64,000 nt of DNA from DTU053 sp012520115 (lineage in GTDB: Bacteria; Bacillota; Clostridia; Oscillospirales; Acutalibacteraceae), in contig JBMNNB010000003.1 in assembly GCA_050953725.1 (NCBI GenBank), positions 248,001-312,000 of the forward strand, in the 5' to 3' direction. The notes under the pieces were generated by a model that was not told the DNA's origin, ran no database searches, and worked only from the letters and a program-made list of their open reading frames with translations. Position 1 is the first letter of the stretch, and each line of letters opens with the position of its first letter. This document shows, in pieces, positions 24,392 through 32,693 of the stretch. The position numbers and the translations under genes are program-made.

Positions 24392-24963
24392 GTAAAATCA
24401 AAGCGGGGGTAGCTATGTGCGGCTCCTTCTGCACCTTTAAGGAAGTCTTCCCGGTAATTAAGGATTTGAAATCTAAGGACTTTGACATAGTGCCGATTAT
24501 GAGCCATAACGCATATTCGACGGATACGAGATTCGGCTCTGCCGAAGAGATGAGGCAGAGATTTGAGGAGATAAGCGGAAAGGAAATCATACACACCATT
24601 ACCGAAGCGGAGCCGATAGGCCCGAAAAAGCTGCTTGACATACTGATAATCATACCCTGCACGGGCAACACCCTTGCAAAGCTTGCGACGGGCATTGCGG
24701 ATACGGCCGTGACACTGGCCGCAAAATCACACCTTCGCAATCAGCGCCCCGTGTTAATCGGAATCTCAACGAATGATGCGCTGGCGGGCGCCGCAAAAAA
24801 CATAGGACTGCTGCAAAACTACAAGAATGTCTATTTCATACCCTATAATCAGGATGACAGCGTGAATAAACCCACATCCATTGTCGCCGATTTCAGTAAA
24901 ACATACGAGGCCGCAATTGCGGCTTTAGCCGGAAAACAAATTCAACCCATATTGACTTCTTAA
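24388..24963 (+). CDS. dpaB: Dipicolinate synthase subunit B
   Basis: A 191-residue flavoprotein-like subunit of normal length. It shows KAGVAMCGSFCTFKEVF at the N-terminus, DILIIIPCTGNTLAKLATGIADT in the middle and VLIGISTNDALAGAAKNIG, as in SpoVFB. It starts within the stop of dpaA (ATGA overlap), so the two are translationally coupled. A terminator follows. Confidence 0.94.
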   Translation: MSKIKAGVAMCGSFCTFKEVFPVIKDLKSKDFDIVPIMSHNAYSTDTRFGSAEEMRQRFEEISGKEIIHTITEAEPIGPKKLLDILIIIPCTGNTLAKLATGIADTAVTLAAKSHLRNQRPVLIGISTNDALAGAAKNIGLLQNYKNVYFIPYNQDDSVNKPTSIVADFSKTYEAAIAALAGKQIQPILTS

Positions 24964-24971
24964 ATTTAAAA

Positions 24972-24995
24972 GCGGGGGCATTGACCCCCGTTTTT
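24972..24995 (+). terminator. Intrinsic terminator of dpaAB
   Basis: CGGGGG pairs with CCCCCG around a 6-base loop, followed by TTTTTG. Confidence 0.85.
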
Positions 24996-25007
24996 GTAAG
25001 CAAATCG

Positions 25008-25036
25008 AAAGCCCCTATTTAATAAGGGGCTTTTAT
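25008..25036 (-). terminator. Intrinsic terminator of ispE
   Basis: AAAGCCCC and GGGGCTTT flank an AT loop directly after the ispE stop; the symmetry allows use from both strands. Confidence 0.7.
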
Positions 25037-25918
25037 CTACTGTACTTCCGATTCGTCGAAGACGCCCTTTGAGACGGGCTTTGTGAGGAAGGCATTCCAG
25101 CCGACTTTTTTGCATTTCTTAAAGCATTCCTCTGCGTCGGCTGATTCTGAGAACACGCCGAAAACCGCACTGCCGCTGCCGGTCATTGCAGTATAAAGGC
25201 AGTTGTGGGAGCGCATAAGGCTCTTAATCTCTATTCTGTCCCGAGCGTCTATGGCCTGCTCGAACACATTGGAGGACAGCGAGAAGAACTCCCTAATATC
25301 CCCCTCCATCACGGCTCTGAGCGCCTGCTCCTTTAATGGGTGGCGAATCCAGTCCTTTGCATCATAAGCGTCATAGGCCTCCTTTGTGGAAACGCCCGCC
25401 TTCGGCTTGACTATGACGAGGTGGTATTCGGGCAGGGCAGGCAATGGTGAGAGGACTATGCCTGTGTCCTGTGCGAGCATGAGGCCGCCGAAGATGCAGA
25501 AGGGTACGTCTGCTCCGACCTTTGCGCCGATTCTGACAAGGGCTTCATAATTAAGATGAGTTCCGTAAAGCTCGTTTAGTGCGACTATGACGCCCGCTGC
25601 GTCTGCGCTGCCGCCAGCCATACCCGCCATGCTGGGTATGTTCTTCTCAATATCTATGAATAGTCCTTTTTTGTCTATACCTGTTTCCTGAAAAAAGGCC
25701 GTTGCCGCTTTGTATGCGATGTTCTTCTCCCCTGTCGGGATTTCCGGGTCCGAGCAGTTTATTGTGATTCCGTCTATAAAGCTTTCCGAAACGGTGATTT
25801 TGTCGAATATCCCTACCGACTGCATTACGGTGTAAATACTGTGATAGCCGTTTTTAAGCCTTGCGGTTATGTCCAGTAAAAGATTTACCTTCGCAGCGGC
25901 GAATTTTACAACCTTCAT
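25037..25918 (-). CDS. ispE: 4-diphosphocytidyl-2-C-methyl-D-erythritol kinase
   Basis: I place the start at the ATG at 25918, preceded by AAAGGAGATAAGG; the frame extends upstream to 25987 without support. The resulting 293 residues match a GHMP kinase of the non-mevalonate isoprenoid pathway, which phosphorylates the 2-OH of CDP-methylerythritol. Visible marks: AAAKVNLLLDITARLKNGYHSIYTVM at the N-terminus, the ATP loop GMAGGSADAAGVIVALN (about 92-108), and TGSGSAVFGVF near the C-terminus. Confidence 0.95.
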   Translation of the reverse strand: MKVVKFAAAKVNLLLDITARLKNGYHSIYTVMQSVGIFDKITVSESFIDGITINCSDPEIPTGEKNIAYKAATAFFQETGIDKKGLFIDIEKNIPSMAGMAGGSADAAGVIVALNELYGTHLNYEALVRIGAKVGADVPFCIFGGLMLAQDTGIVLSPLPALPEYHLVIVKPKAGVSTKEAYDAYDAKDWIRHPLKEQALRAVMEGDIREFFSLSSNVFEQAIDARDRIEIKSLMRSHNCLYTAMTGSGSAVFGVFSESADAEECFKKCKKVGWNAFLTKPVSKGVFDESEVQ

Positions 25919-26139
25919 ACCCTTATCTCCTTTTGTCGTATTATGTCGGGCTTTGACAGGGGGTTTTTCAATGTCGCTCTTATACATTATTAACAGAAAT
26001 GTCCGTTTCTTTTTTATTTATCTGTTCAAACTCAAGAACATTATATTTTATTTCAAAATCAGTGTCAATAAAGAAGGGTTTATGCTATTATTACGAAGGA
26101 AAGCTACATTTTTTACCTTGCAAAAACACGGGGGATTTT

Positions 26140-26955
26140 ATGGCTTGCAAAAGTGTTATGGACCTACATGTCCACACCGACAATTCCTTTGACGGACACC
26201 ATTCCACCATGTACATGTGCGAGACCGCCGTCAGTAAGGGTCTGAGGGCTGTTGCCTTTACCGACCACTGTGAGGTTGACGCATATTACAAGGACAATTT
26301 CGACCGCTCCGTAAGGCAGTCCTATATCGAGAATGCAAAGGCCCGCTCGGCCTTTATGGGTCAGCTTCTGGTGCTTCAGGGCATTGAGCTTGCCCAGCCC
26401 CACTATGATGTTAAGCTGGCTGAATCTATTGTTTCGGGCTTTCAGTATGACATCGTAATCGGCTCCGTGCACAATTTAAGGGACAGACTTGACTTTTATC
26501 ATATGGAGAGCTTTAACCCCGACGAGATTGACGCAATGGTCAGCGAATACCTTGACGAGCTTATCAATATGGCGCATTGGGGCGGTTTTGACACCCTTGC
26601 GCACCTGACCTATCCCTTCAGGTATTTCTATGCCCGCGCCGGGATAAGCGTCGACATAAACGACTATGCGGACAAGGTGGACACTATTCTGTCGCTGCTT
26701 GTCGAAAAGGAAAAGGCACTTGAGATAAACACGGGCGGATTAAGGCAGCCCATAAACAAGCTGTCGCCGGAATTTGAGACCGTAAAGAGGTTTAAGCAGC
26801 TCGGCGGCGAGTATATTACAATCGGCTCAGATGCCCATTATGCGGAGCATCTTGCGTCAGGATTTGAGGAGGCGAAGCAGGCAGCCATGGCTGCGGGCTT
26901 TAAGAATGAGACCCTGTTCCAGAGCCGAAGCCCCTTCTTGATTCCCCTTGAATAG
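26140..26955 (+). CDS. PHP-domain histidinol-phosphatase-like hydrolase
   Basis: About 271 residues from the ATG at 26140, which follows a GGGGGA ribosome site; the upstream extension to 25999 is implausible. The metal-binding PHP motifs are all present: DLHVHTDNSFDG, FTDHCEVD, IGSVHNL, a later HLTYPF and GSDAHYAEHL. This matches the HisK-type histidinol phosphatase family, which makes histidinol in histidine synthesis, but PHP phosphoesterases with other substrates look the same and no his gene is nearby. It is a single gene followed by a terminator. Confidence 0.88.
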   Translation: MACKSVMDLHVHTDNSFDGHHSTMYMCETAVSKGLRAVAFTDHCEVDAYYKDNFDRSVRQSYIENAKARSAFMGQLLVLQGIELAQPHYDVKLAESIVSGFQYDIVIGSVHNLRDRLDFYHMESFNPDEIDAMVSEYLDELINMAHWGGFDTLAHLTYPFRYFYARAGISVDINDYADKVDTILSLLVEKEKALEINTGGLRQPINKLSPEFETVKRFKQLGGEYITIGSDAHYAEHLASGFEEAKQAAMAAGFKNETLFQSRSPFLIPLE

Positions 26956-26961
26956 ACAGTA

Positions 26962-26989
26962 AACCTCCGGCGTTTGCCGGAGGTTTTTT
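26962..26989 (+). terminator. Intrinsic terminator, bidirectional
   Basis: A perfect 10-bp stem (AACCTCCGGC with GCCGGAGGTT, loop GTTT) followed by a T run, between the convergent PHP and DUF4179 genes. Confidence 0.85.
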
Positions 26990-27002
26990 CTTTGCCGCAT
27001 GT

Positions 27003-28280
27003 TTATTTAATGTCAAGGGGTATGGTGTATTCGTTCATCAGATAATAGTAAAGCTGTGAAATGTTCAGGGCTATTTTATCTTCGTCCTTGCCGACATAAA
27101 CCTCAAGGTACTGAAGGCAGCCGCTATCAGCGTCAAAGTGCATGGCGCTGGGCGAATACCTGCCCGCAAGCTCGAAATCAAAGGAATTAAAGCGCTTGTT
27201 TTCCTCCTTACTGTCAAAGGCGAATTTAAGCCAAACGGTGTCCATGTCGGTCTCGTGTTCGTTTGAGGTACGTCTTATTTCCGTTACCCTGACCGTTCCG
27301 AGGCTGCACTCTAAGGCGATATCGCTGTCAACAGTCACATAGTCCTTCGGGAGTTTGATGTTCAGCCTCTTTTTCTCCTCACGAAGCATAGCGAGATAGG
27401 GCAGGTGCAGCTTTACATTCTCAAGGCTTTCGGGCTTGTCGAAAATGAGCCGCCCGGTCATGCCCCAGCCGGATTTGCTTTCATACTGAATACCGCTCTC
27501 GGTTTCGATGTATTTCTCATTGACCCAAGCGGAGTTTACGGCGTTGCCGTAGCCGATGATTCTGTCCTTTGTGATATTCTCCGTATAAAACGGGTAGCAC
27601 CATACAACCAGCTTGTCGTCAATGATGTCCGCAGTAGTTGTAATAGATATGCCGCCTTTAATATCCGTCGGGCCGATTTTTGAAATATCGTCAAAGTCCC
27701 TGCAGGGCGTCATTTTAAAGGAGAGCCTTCCCGTAAAGCCCGCAATCTCCATTTCGTAAATATCGTCCGCCTTGGGCGGCTGTGTTTCACAGGAAAACCA
27801 GAGCATTGATGAATCCGACGAGGTGGAAAGGGAATATGTTGCGCTGCCTTTGCCGTCATCGCCCTTAAAATCCGCAAGGGTGCCGTTAATATAAAACCTG
27901 AAGTCGTCATATATGGTGCGTTTGCCGACTTCGACAACGACGGTGAGGTGATTTTCCGAATATACCGCACGGACTATGCTTGCGCTTATATTGTCTGATT
28001 TTATCTGAGAAGTAATCGGCTGCAACATATAGACATTTTCGCTTTTCTCCTGAATGCCTACTCCGGGGATGAAGGTGAACAGCTCCGAGATAGCGGCGGC
28101 CACCTTGTCAAAGCCTATGAACGAAAGGGCTGTGAAGGTAAGCACCAGGGCTGCGGCACAGACCGCAAGCCTTTTTGGTACGCTGCTGCATTTCTTAGGC
28201 AGCTCGGTGCCGGTCTTTTCCTCGAATATCTCCTTGATATTATTAAGCCGACGGCGATTAAAAGCATATTCGTTATTCAT
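27003..28280 (-). CDS. DUF4179-type membrane protein, likely anti-sigma factor
   Basis: About 425 residues. I use the ATG at 28280 because the GGAGG at the end of the sigma-factor gene is 8 bases before it; a GTG at 28289 is the alternative. Residues about 1-38 are a cytoplasmic basic helix, followed by one membrane helix (LAVCAAALVLTFTALSFIG, about 41-59) and a large extracellular beta-rich domain containing the DUF4179-like opening ENVYMLQPITSQIKSDNI and SIVRAVYSENHLTVVVEV. Proteins of this kind paired with ECF sigma factors are thought to be anti-sigma or sensor partners. It follows the sigma gene directly, so it likely holds that sigma inactive until an envelope signal arrives (inference). 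Confidence 0.82.
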   Translation of the reverse strand: MNNEYAFNRRRLNNIKEIFEEKTGTELPKKCSSVPKRLAVCAAALVLTFTALSFIGFDKVAAAISELFTFIPGVGIQEKSENVYMLQPITSQIKSDNISASIVRAVYSENHLTVVVEVGKRTIYDDFRFYINGTLADFKGDDGKGSATYSLSTSSDSSMLWFSCETQPPKADDIYEMEIAGFTGRLSFKMTPCRDFDDISKIGPTDIKGGISITTTADIIDDKLVVWCYPFYTENITKDRIIGYGNAVNSAWVNEKYIETESGIQYESKSGWGMTGRLIFDKPESLENVKLHLPYLAMLREEKKRLNIKLPKDYVTVDSDIALECSLGTVRVTEIRRTSNEHETDMDTVWLKFAFDSKEENKRFNSFDFELAGRYSPSAMHFDADSGCLQYLEVYVGKDEDKIALNISQLYYYLMNEYTIPLDIK

Positions 28281-28285
28281 CCTGT

Positions 28286-28831
28286 TCACCTCCGGATTTC
28301 TGTCAGCGTCTTTCTTAATTGAAGCTTTGCGGTGTATAGCCTGTTGTTTATCTGCTTGACCGTTAAGTTTAGTGCAAGGGCGATTTCCTTGGGCTTTTGC
28401 TGAAAGTAATACCTTCTGATGATGATTTCCCTGTCAGGTTCTGTAAGGGCGTTTATCGCCTCTTTAATTTCCCGCCTGCCCTCGAGGGCTATTAGGTCAT
28501 CCAGAAGGCTCTTTTCGTAAAGCTCTATGTTATCGTTCAGCTCTGTTTCCCTTGACTTTGAAACAGCACGGAATCTGTCGACTGCCTTGCTCCTTGCCAC
28601 AAGCGAGAGCCAGGACTTTAAGCTGCCCCGCTCAGGGTCAAATTTTTCATAGCTTTGCCATAGGTACACAAACACATCGGCTACGCATTCCTCTACATCC
28701 TCGACAGGTGCAGTATTCGTCAAAACGGCTGCGGCGATATGCCATATTAGCTTTGAATACTTGTTTATGGCATACTCTATGGCCTTTGCAGACCCCTGCC
28801 TTATGCCGTCAACTATCTGCATGTCGGTCAA
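28286..28831 (-). CDS. ECF-type RNA polymerase sigma factor
   Basis: A 181-residue sigma-70-like factor of ECF size. Region 2 is seen in YSKLIWHIAAAVLTN and VFVYLWQSYEKFDPERGSLKSWLSLVARSKAVDRFR (about residues 24-90). Region 4 is in INALTEPDREIIIRRYYFQQKPKEIALALNLTVKQINNRLYTAKLQLRK (about 126-175), a normal helix-turn-helix. The start is uncertain: TTG at 28831 or ATG at 28822. The partner anti-sigma-like gene follows immediately. Its regulon cannot be told from the window; autoregulation would be expected. Confidence 0.92.
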   Translation of the reverse strand: MTDMQIVDGIRQGSAKAIEYAINKYSKLIWHIAAAVLTNTAPVEDVEECVADVFVYLWQSYEKFDPERGSLKSWLSLVARSKAVDRFRAVSKSRETELNDNIELYEKSLLDDLIALEGRREIKEAINALTEPDREIIIRRYYFQQKPKEIALALNLTVKQINNRLYTAKLQLRKTLTEIRR

Positions 28832-28920
28832 TGTCCTTCACCTGCCCTGTTTATTCACCGTTCAACTAACTGTACGAACAAAAATGCAAAAATACTTATG
28901 AAATCAGTCTACCTTTTTCC

Positions 28921-28985
28921 GATAAAAAAAGAAAGCCTCTGTTATAGAGGCTTTGGCAATTAATAAAGGGCGGCAAGCCGCCCTC
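28921..28985 (-). terminator. Two hairpins after the ferredoxin gene
   Basis: AGGGCGGC/GCCGCCCT (28966-28985) and AAAGCCTCT/AGAGGCTTT (28932-28954) lie in series; the second is followed on the minus strand by CTTTTTTT and is a standard terminator. Confidence 0.75.
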
Positions 28986-29003
28986 TATCAGTTTGCTATA
29001 AAT

Positions 29004-29174
29004 TTAAGCTTCCTGGGGAGCATCCACAGGACATACACCTGCACATGCGCCGCAATCAATACAAGTATCTGCATCAATTACATATATGCCATCGCCTTCG
29101 GAAATTGCATCAACGGGGCAGCTGTCAACGCAGGCACCACAGCTTATGCACTCTTCGGAAATCTTATATGCCAT
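29004..29174 (-). CDS. 2[4Fe-4S] ferredoxin
   Basis: A 56-residue clostridial-type ferredoxin found by translating the minus strand. Both cluster motifs are complete: C9-X2-C12-X2-C15-X3-C19-P and C38-X2-C41-X2-C44-X3-C48-P. It is an acidic cytoplasmic electron carrier for low-potential reactions typical of anaerobes. GAAGGAGG precedes the ATG. It is a single-gene unit ending in two hairpins. Confidence 0.96.
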   Translation of the reverse strand: MAYKISEECISCGACVDSCPVDAISEGDGIYVIDADTCIDCGACAGVCPVDAPQEA

Positions 29175-29295
29175 CCTTGCACCCTCCTTCGACCGTATTA
29201 ACTGAATATGTAAGCTATAAATTCAGACAAAATATAATGTGGTTTAAAAACCACACTATATAATAACACATTGTTCTTATTAAAACAAGTGGAAA

Positions 29296-29940
29296 TCAAT
29301 AAAAGAATTCAATCTCTGCCATGGCGCAAAGGGCGTGGTATAAGGGCAGAGTCAGCTCCTGAACCTCGTAGGGAGTGTTCTTGGGCAGCTTAATGCAGAC
29401 GTCGCAATAATCTTTGAGAATGCCTCCGCCCTCGCCTGTTATGCCGATGCACTTAATGCCTGCGGCCCCGGCGGTCTTAGCGGCGTTTACGATGTTCTTC
29501 GAGTTGCCGGAGGTACTCATGGCTATCAGCACGTCAAAGGGGCTTCTGGCATAGGCGAAAACCTGCTGGGCGAAAACAAGGTCCGGTGAACAGTCGTTTG
29601 CGAAGGCGGAGATAAGGGAGGTCTGGCTGACGAGTGAAATGGCGGGCAGGGCTCTTTGCAGGCCGTGTGCTATCTCTCTGCCGCCGTCGATGTTGCAGAA
29701 TCTCGCCTTTTCGTCTTCGGAAAGCTCACGCCTTAGATTAAAGCCCTTCATCAGCTCGCCTACTATATGCTCACTGTCGGCGGCTGAGCCTCCGTTGCCG
29801 CAGGTCATGACGATTCCGCCGTTTTTATAGCAATCCTCGATAAGTTCGTATGCGTCGTTAATGTCCGACGCAAGGGGCAAAAGTGACGGATAGTCGGTGA
29901 ATAGCTTCTCTGCTATTTTGTTCTTAATGCTGTCCTTCAT
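29296..29940 (-). CDS. SIS-domain sugar-phosphate isomerase, GmhA-like
   Basis: A 214-residue SIS protein closest in look to phosphoheptose isomerase: TCGNGGSAADSEHIVGELMKGF (about residues 45-66), STSGNSKNIVNAAKTA (about 142-157) and GITGEGGG. GmhA converts sedoheptulose 7-phosphate to heptose 7-phosphate; in a Gram-positive this could feed surface glycans rather than LPS. It is longer than the usual 190 residues because of an insert near residues 68-95. It follows the ROK kinase gene by 17 bases, so the two may act on one sugar (inference). GGGGGAG precedes the ATG. Confidence 0.85.
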   Translation of the reverse strand: MKDSIKNKIAEKLFTDYPSLLPLASDINDAYELIEDCYKNGGIVMTCGNGGSAADSEHIVGELMKGFNLRRELSEDEKARFCNIDGGREIAHGLQRALPAISLVSQTSLISAFANDCSPDLVFAQQVFAYARSPFDVLIAMSTSGNSKNIVNAAKTAGAAGIKCIGITGEGGGILKDYCDVCIKLPKNTPYEVQELTLPLYHALCAMAEIEFFY

Positions 29941-29957
29941 TGTTCTCCCCCTTTTTC

Positions 29958-30941
29958 TTAAAAGCCTCCCGCCGCTACTGCGAGGGCGGCAATGTCTCCT
30001 ATTGAGTCCCCGAGCTTTGCGGGTCTGATTTCACAGACCGCAGCAGAGAGCGGCAGGGCCTCTTTTTCTATTACCTTTTCTATTCTCTCTTTGAAAAACT
30101 CAGTGTTGCGCTCGTATATGCTGCCGATGACTATAACCTCGGGGTTGAGGATATCAATTAAAATCGAAAGTCCGAGACCTAATTTTTCGGCGCAGGTTTC
30201 ATAGACCGCACGGGCAAAGGGGTCGCCCTTCTGCATGGCCTCGGCCACGTTTTTTGCGCTGAGATTCTTTTCGTTTATGTCGTCGCAAGATGTAAAGAGG
30301 CCGGTCGTAACTCCCTTCTGGAGGAATCTGTATGCCATTTCGCAGGCGGTTCTTGCTATGCCGCCGCCGCTGCAAAAGCCCTCGAAGGAGCCTCTTTTAC
30401 CGTAGCCCTCGGCGCCGTCCTCACTGAGTCTGATATGACCCACCTCGCCTGCCATGTCGTTGGTGCCGGAATAGAGCCTGCCGTTTAAGATAAGCCCTGC
30501 GCCCATGCCCGTGCCGAAGGTCAGAAAGACTGCGTTCTCGCTGCCCTTTGCGGCGCCGAAACGCCACTCAGCTAAAGCGCAGGCGTTTGCGTCGTTCTGA
30601 AGCCTTACGGGGACCGGGTATTTGTCGGACAGGATTTTGACTATATTGATGTCATCCCAGCCCTTTAAATTGGGCGGGGACTGAATTATGCCCTTTTTGC
30701 TGTCGAGGGGGCCGCCGCAGCTGATTCCGATGCCCTTGATATCAGATATATCTACCGCATTTTCGGTAAGAATTGTGTCGATTTTTTCGCAAATCTCATC
30801 TATGACCCTGAAGGGGCCTCTCTCGTTTTCGGTCGGGAAGGCCTTTTTTGCTCTTATTTCTATCGTGCCGTTATAGAGGTCTACCGTTCCCATGGATACG
30901 GCGCATTTTGTGCCGCCGATGTCTATTCCTAAAAGGAGCAT
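29958..30941 (-). CDS. ROK-family sugar kinase
   Basis: A 327-residue ROK protein with N-terminal ATP motif LLLGIDIGGTKCAVSMG, catalytic-region LQNDANACALAEWRFGAAKG (about residues 112-131) and TFGTGMGAGLILNGRLYSG. The usual ROK zinc motif CxCGxxGCxE is absent: the matching place reads YGKRGSFEGFCSGGGIA, so the zinc-binding cysteines have been lost. No DNA-binding domain is present, so it is an enzyme rather than a repressor. The substrate could be glucose, N-acetylmannosamine or another hexose. The next gene is a SIS isomerase, and the two are likely co-transcribed with the upstream ComEA-like gene (14-base gap). Confidence 0.9.
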   Translation of the reverse strand: MLLLGIDIGGTKCAVSMGTVDLYNGTIEIRAKKAFPTENERGPFRVIDEICEKIDTILTENAVDISDIKGIGISCGGPLDSKKGIIQSPPNLKGWDDINIVKILSDKYPVPVRLQNDANACALAEWRFGAAKGSENAVFLTFGTGMGAGLILNGRLYSGTNDMAGEVGHIRLSEDGAEGYGKRGSFEGFCSGGGIARTACEMAYRFLQKGVTTGLFTSCDDINEKNLSAKNVAEAMQKGDPFARAVYETCAEKLGLGLSILIDILNPEVIVIGSIYERNTEFFKERIEKVIEKEALPLSAAVCEIRPAKLGDSIGDIAALAVAAGGF

Positions 30942-30955
30942 AGCCGTTTCCTCTC

Positions 30956-31471
30956 TTATAAGACTATACAGTCCTTAATATTGTCGAAGGTCTTTTCGCC
31001 TATTCCCTTGACCTTCATCAAGTCCTCTTTCGATTCAAAGGGGCCGTATGTATTTCTGTAATCTATGATTGCCTGCGCCTTGACCTCGCCTATGCCCTGA
31101 AGCCTGCAAAGCTCTTTAAGTCCTGCCGTATTAATGTTAACGGGGCTTGAGGGGGTAGCCTTAGCGGGCTTGGTGCTTTTAGTGCCGCCTGTGCTCTTTT
31201 TCTGCGTGGCTGCGGGCTTTTCGGTTAACTTTTCGGTTTCAGGGGTAGTTTCCGAAGGCTCAGTCAGGGTTTCCGTTTCGGTTTCGGTCTCCGTTTGCAG
31301 AGCTGTGGTTTCGGCTTCTGCTATTGCGGAGGCTTTGTCGAGCTCTGCACTGAGTCTGTTTGCAGCCTGCCTGTATGAGGCAAAAAGGCTCAGAGAGAGT
31401 ACCGTCAGCAGGCAAAGCACCGCCGACAAGAGCTTTTCACGTCTGGAAAAGGGCACTTTTTCTCCGGGCAT
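30956..31471 (-). CDS. ComEA-like helix-hairpin-helix membrane protein
   Basis: A 171-residue protein with an N-terminal membrane helix (about residues 14-31), a Thr/Glu/Pro-Lys-rich linker (about 45-105), and a C-terminal double helix-hairpin-helix DNA-binding domain with INTAGLKELCRLQGIGEVKAQAIIDYR and KGIGEKTFDNIKD. This resembles the DNA receptor ComEA used for natural transformation. ComEB and ComEC are not adjacent, so a competence role is inferred from family only. It lies between the acetyltransferase and ROK genes on the same strand. Confidence 0.88.
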   Translation of the reverse strand: MPGEKVPFSRREKLLSAVLCLLTVLSLSLFASYRQAANRLSAELDKASAIAEAETTALQTETETETETLTEPSETTPETEKLTEKPAATQKKSTGGTKSTKPAKATPSSPVNINTAGLKELCRLQGIGEVKAQAIIDYRNTYGPFESKEDLMKVKGIGEKTFDNIKDCIVL

Positions 31472-31505
31472 ATCCTCACCCCGATTTTAGGGTATAAAAT
31501 CAAGA

Positions 31506-32672
31506 TTAAACATTGTCTGCTCCGTGAATGAATAAGGGCAGCGGGAACCATGAGGCGACGGCGGGAGGCAGCTCCGCACGCCTGTCCGAATACAGGCCGG
31601 TGAAGACACTTAAAGCGTCAAGGTGCGAAAGCTCTATGTCCTCTTTTTCGTCTGTTTCGCTGACAGTGACTTCTCCGTTGTTGATTTCGAGCTTCAGTCT
31701 TTCGTCGCCTGCTTCGCCATGTATAAGCACTACCGCCTTGCCCTCTGCCAGGGGCTGAAGGCTGTTTTTAAGCTTTAAGTAGGCTCTTAAGACCTTTTTG
31801 TAATTGAATATTGTGTACATACAGGAGTGGCAGATGTCAAAGCCGCCGCTTATTTTATGCATAAGGTTCAGCAAATCCTTCCGGTAGGGCGGAACATCAA
31901 CGTATAAGTGCCTTCTCTCTTTTTTGTGCTCAAAGGCGCAGAGGAGTACATCAGTTAAATCCTCCGGTGCCTTGCTGTCGAATTCGCCTACCGAGCCGTA
32001 ATCCCGTGACACAATAAAATAGCCCTTAAACTCGTCGCCTTCAAAGACGGCAAAGGGGATGCGCCTCCATGATCTGAGTATATCAAAATAAGCTTCTTTG
32101 TCTCTTTCACAGTACTGAGGCTGCTTTCTGTGAATCAGGTCGATTTCATTGAGGATTTCGCTGTCTTCTGCGGTGAGTTCCCTTGCGGTGAACCTGGATT
32201 TTGCGTTTTGGCCGAGGACGTGCCTTATGTTTGATTCAGCTATGTGGAATATGTAAATCAGACCGCCGTACTCGTATGAAAAATACTGATACCTCTGACG
32301 GTGACCTCCGAGGTAGCTGAAATCCGCTCCCCTTTTTTTCATATCGGCTATACATTCACGCATAACGTCCTTCATATAGCCCTTGCCCCTTGAGTCCGGG
32401 TGTACTGCCACGTTGCCGATGCCGCCTACAAGCAGCTTTTCGTCGAGGACATTAAGCGTGCTGTAATAAAGACCCGTGGCCGCCTTCAGTCCCTCATCGG
32501 TGCGGACCACTATATTGTTCTCCCACGGCTTGTATTCTTCCTTATAAAGCTTTGGCAATAGGGTCAGGAATTTATCTTCGTCCTTTTCAAAGCAAAAGGC
32601 TGTGTCAAGTAAATCCATCAACTGAGTGTACTCTGATTTGTTTGCTCTTTCTATGGTGTAGGTGTCGCTCAT
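31506..32672 (-). CDS. Eis-like GNAT N-acetyltransferase
   Basis: A 388-residue protein. The N-terminal GNAT domain binds acetyl-CoA with VAVHPDSRGKGYMKDVM (about residues 92-108). The second GNAT-like half contains LGGHRQRYQYFSYEYGG. The C-terminal 100 residues (LKNSLQPLAEGKAVVLIHGE, LSHLDALSVFTGLYSD) look like the SCP2-type domain found in the Eis family. Eis-like enzymes acetylate amines such as aminoglycosides or peptides, but many clostridial homologues have no known substrate. GGAGAAAA precedes the ATG. No resistance role can be claimed. Confidence 0.88.
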   Translation of the reverse strand: MSDTYTIERANKSEYTQLMDLLDTAFCFEKDEDKFLTLLPKLYKEEYKPWENNIVVRTDEGLKAATGLYYSTLNVLDEKLLVGGIGNVAVHPDSRGKGYMKDVMRECIADMKKRGADFSYLGGHRQRYQYFSYEYGGLIYIFHIAESNIRHVLGQNAKSRFTARELTAEDSEILNEIDLIHRKQPQYCERDKEAYFDILRSWRRIPFAVFEGDEFKGYFIVSRDYGSVGEFDSKAPEDLTDVLLCAFEHKKERRHLYVDVPPYRKDLLNLMHKISGGFDICHSCMYTIFNYKKVLRAYLKLKNSLQPLAEGKAVVLIHGEAGDERLKLEINNGEVTVSETDEKEDIELSHLDALSVFTGLYSDRRAELPPAVASWFPLPLFIHGADNV

Positions 32673-32693
32673 GTTTTTCTCCGTTTCGGTATA

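Noticed and set aside
25999..26139. N-terminal extension of the PHP protein
   Set aside because: It encodes Phe/Ser/Lys-rich sequence with no family similarity, and the GGGGGA site favours the ATG at 26140.
31506..32672. Antibiotic resistance gene
   Set aside because: The Eis-like fold alone does not show drug acetylation; many homologues have other or unknown substrates.
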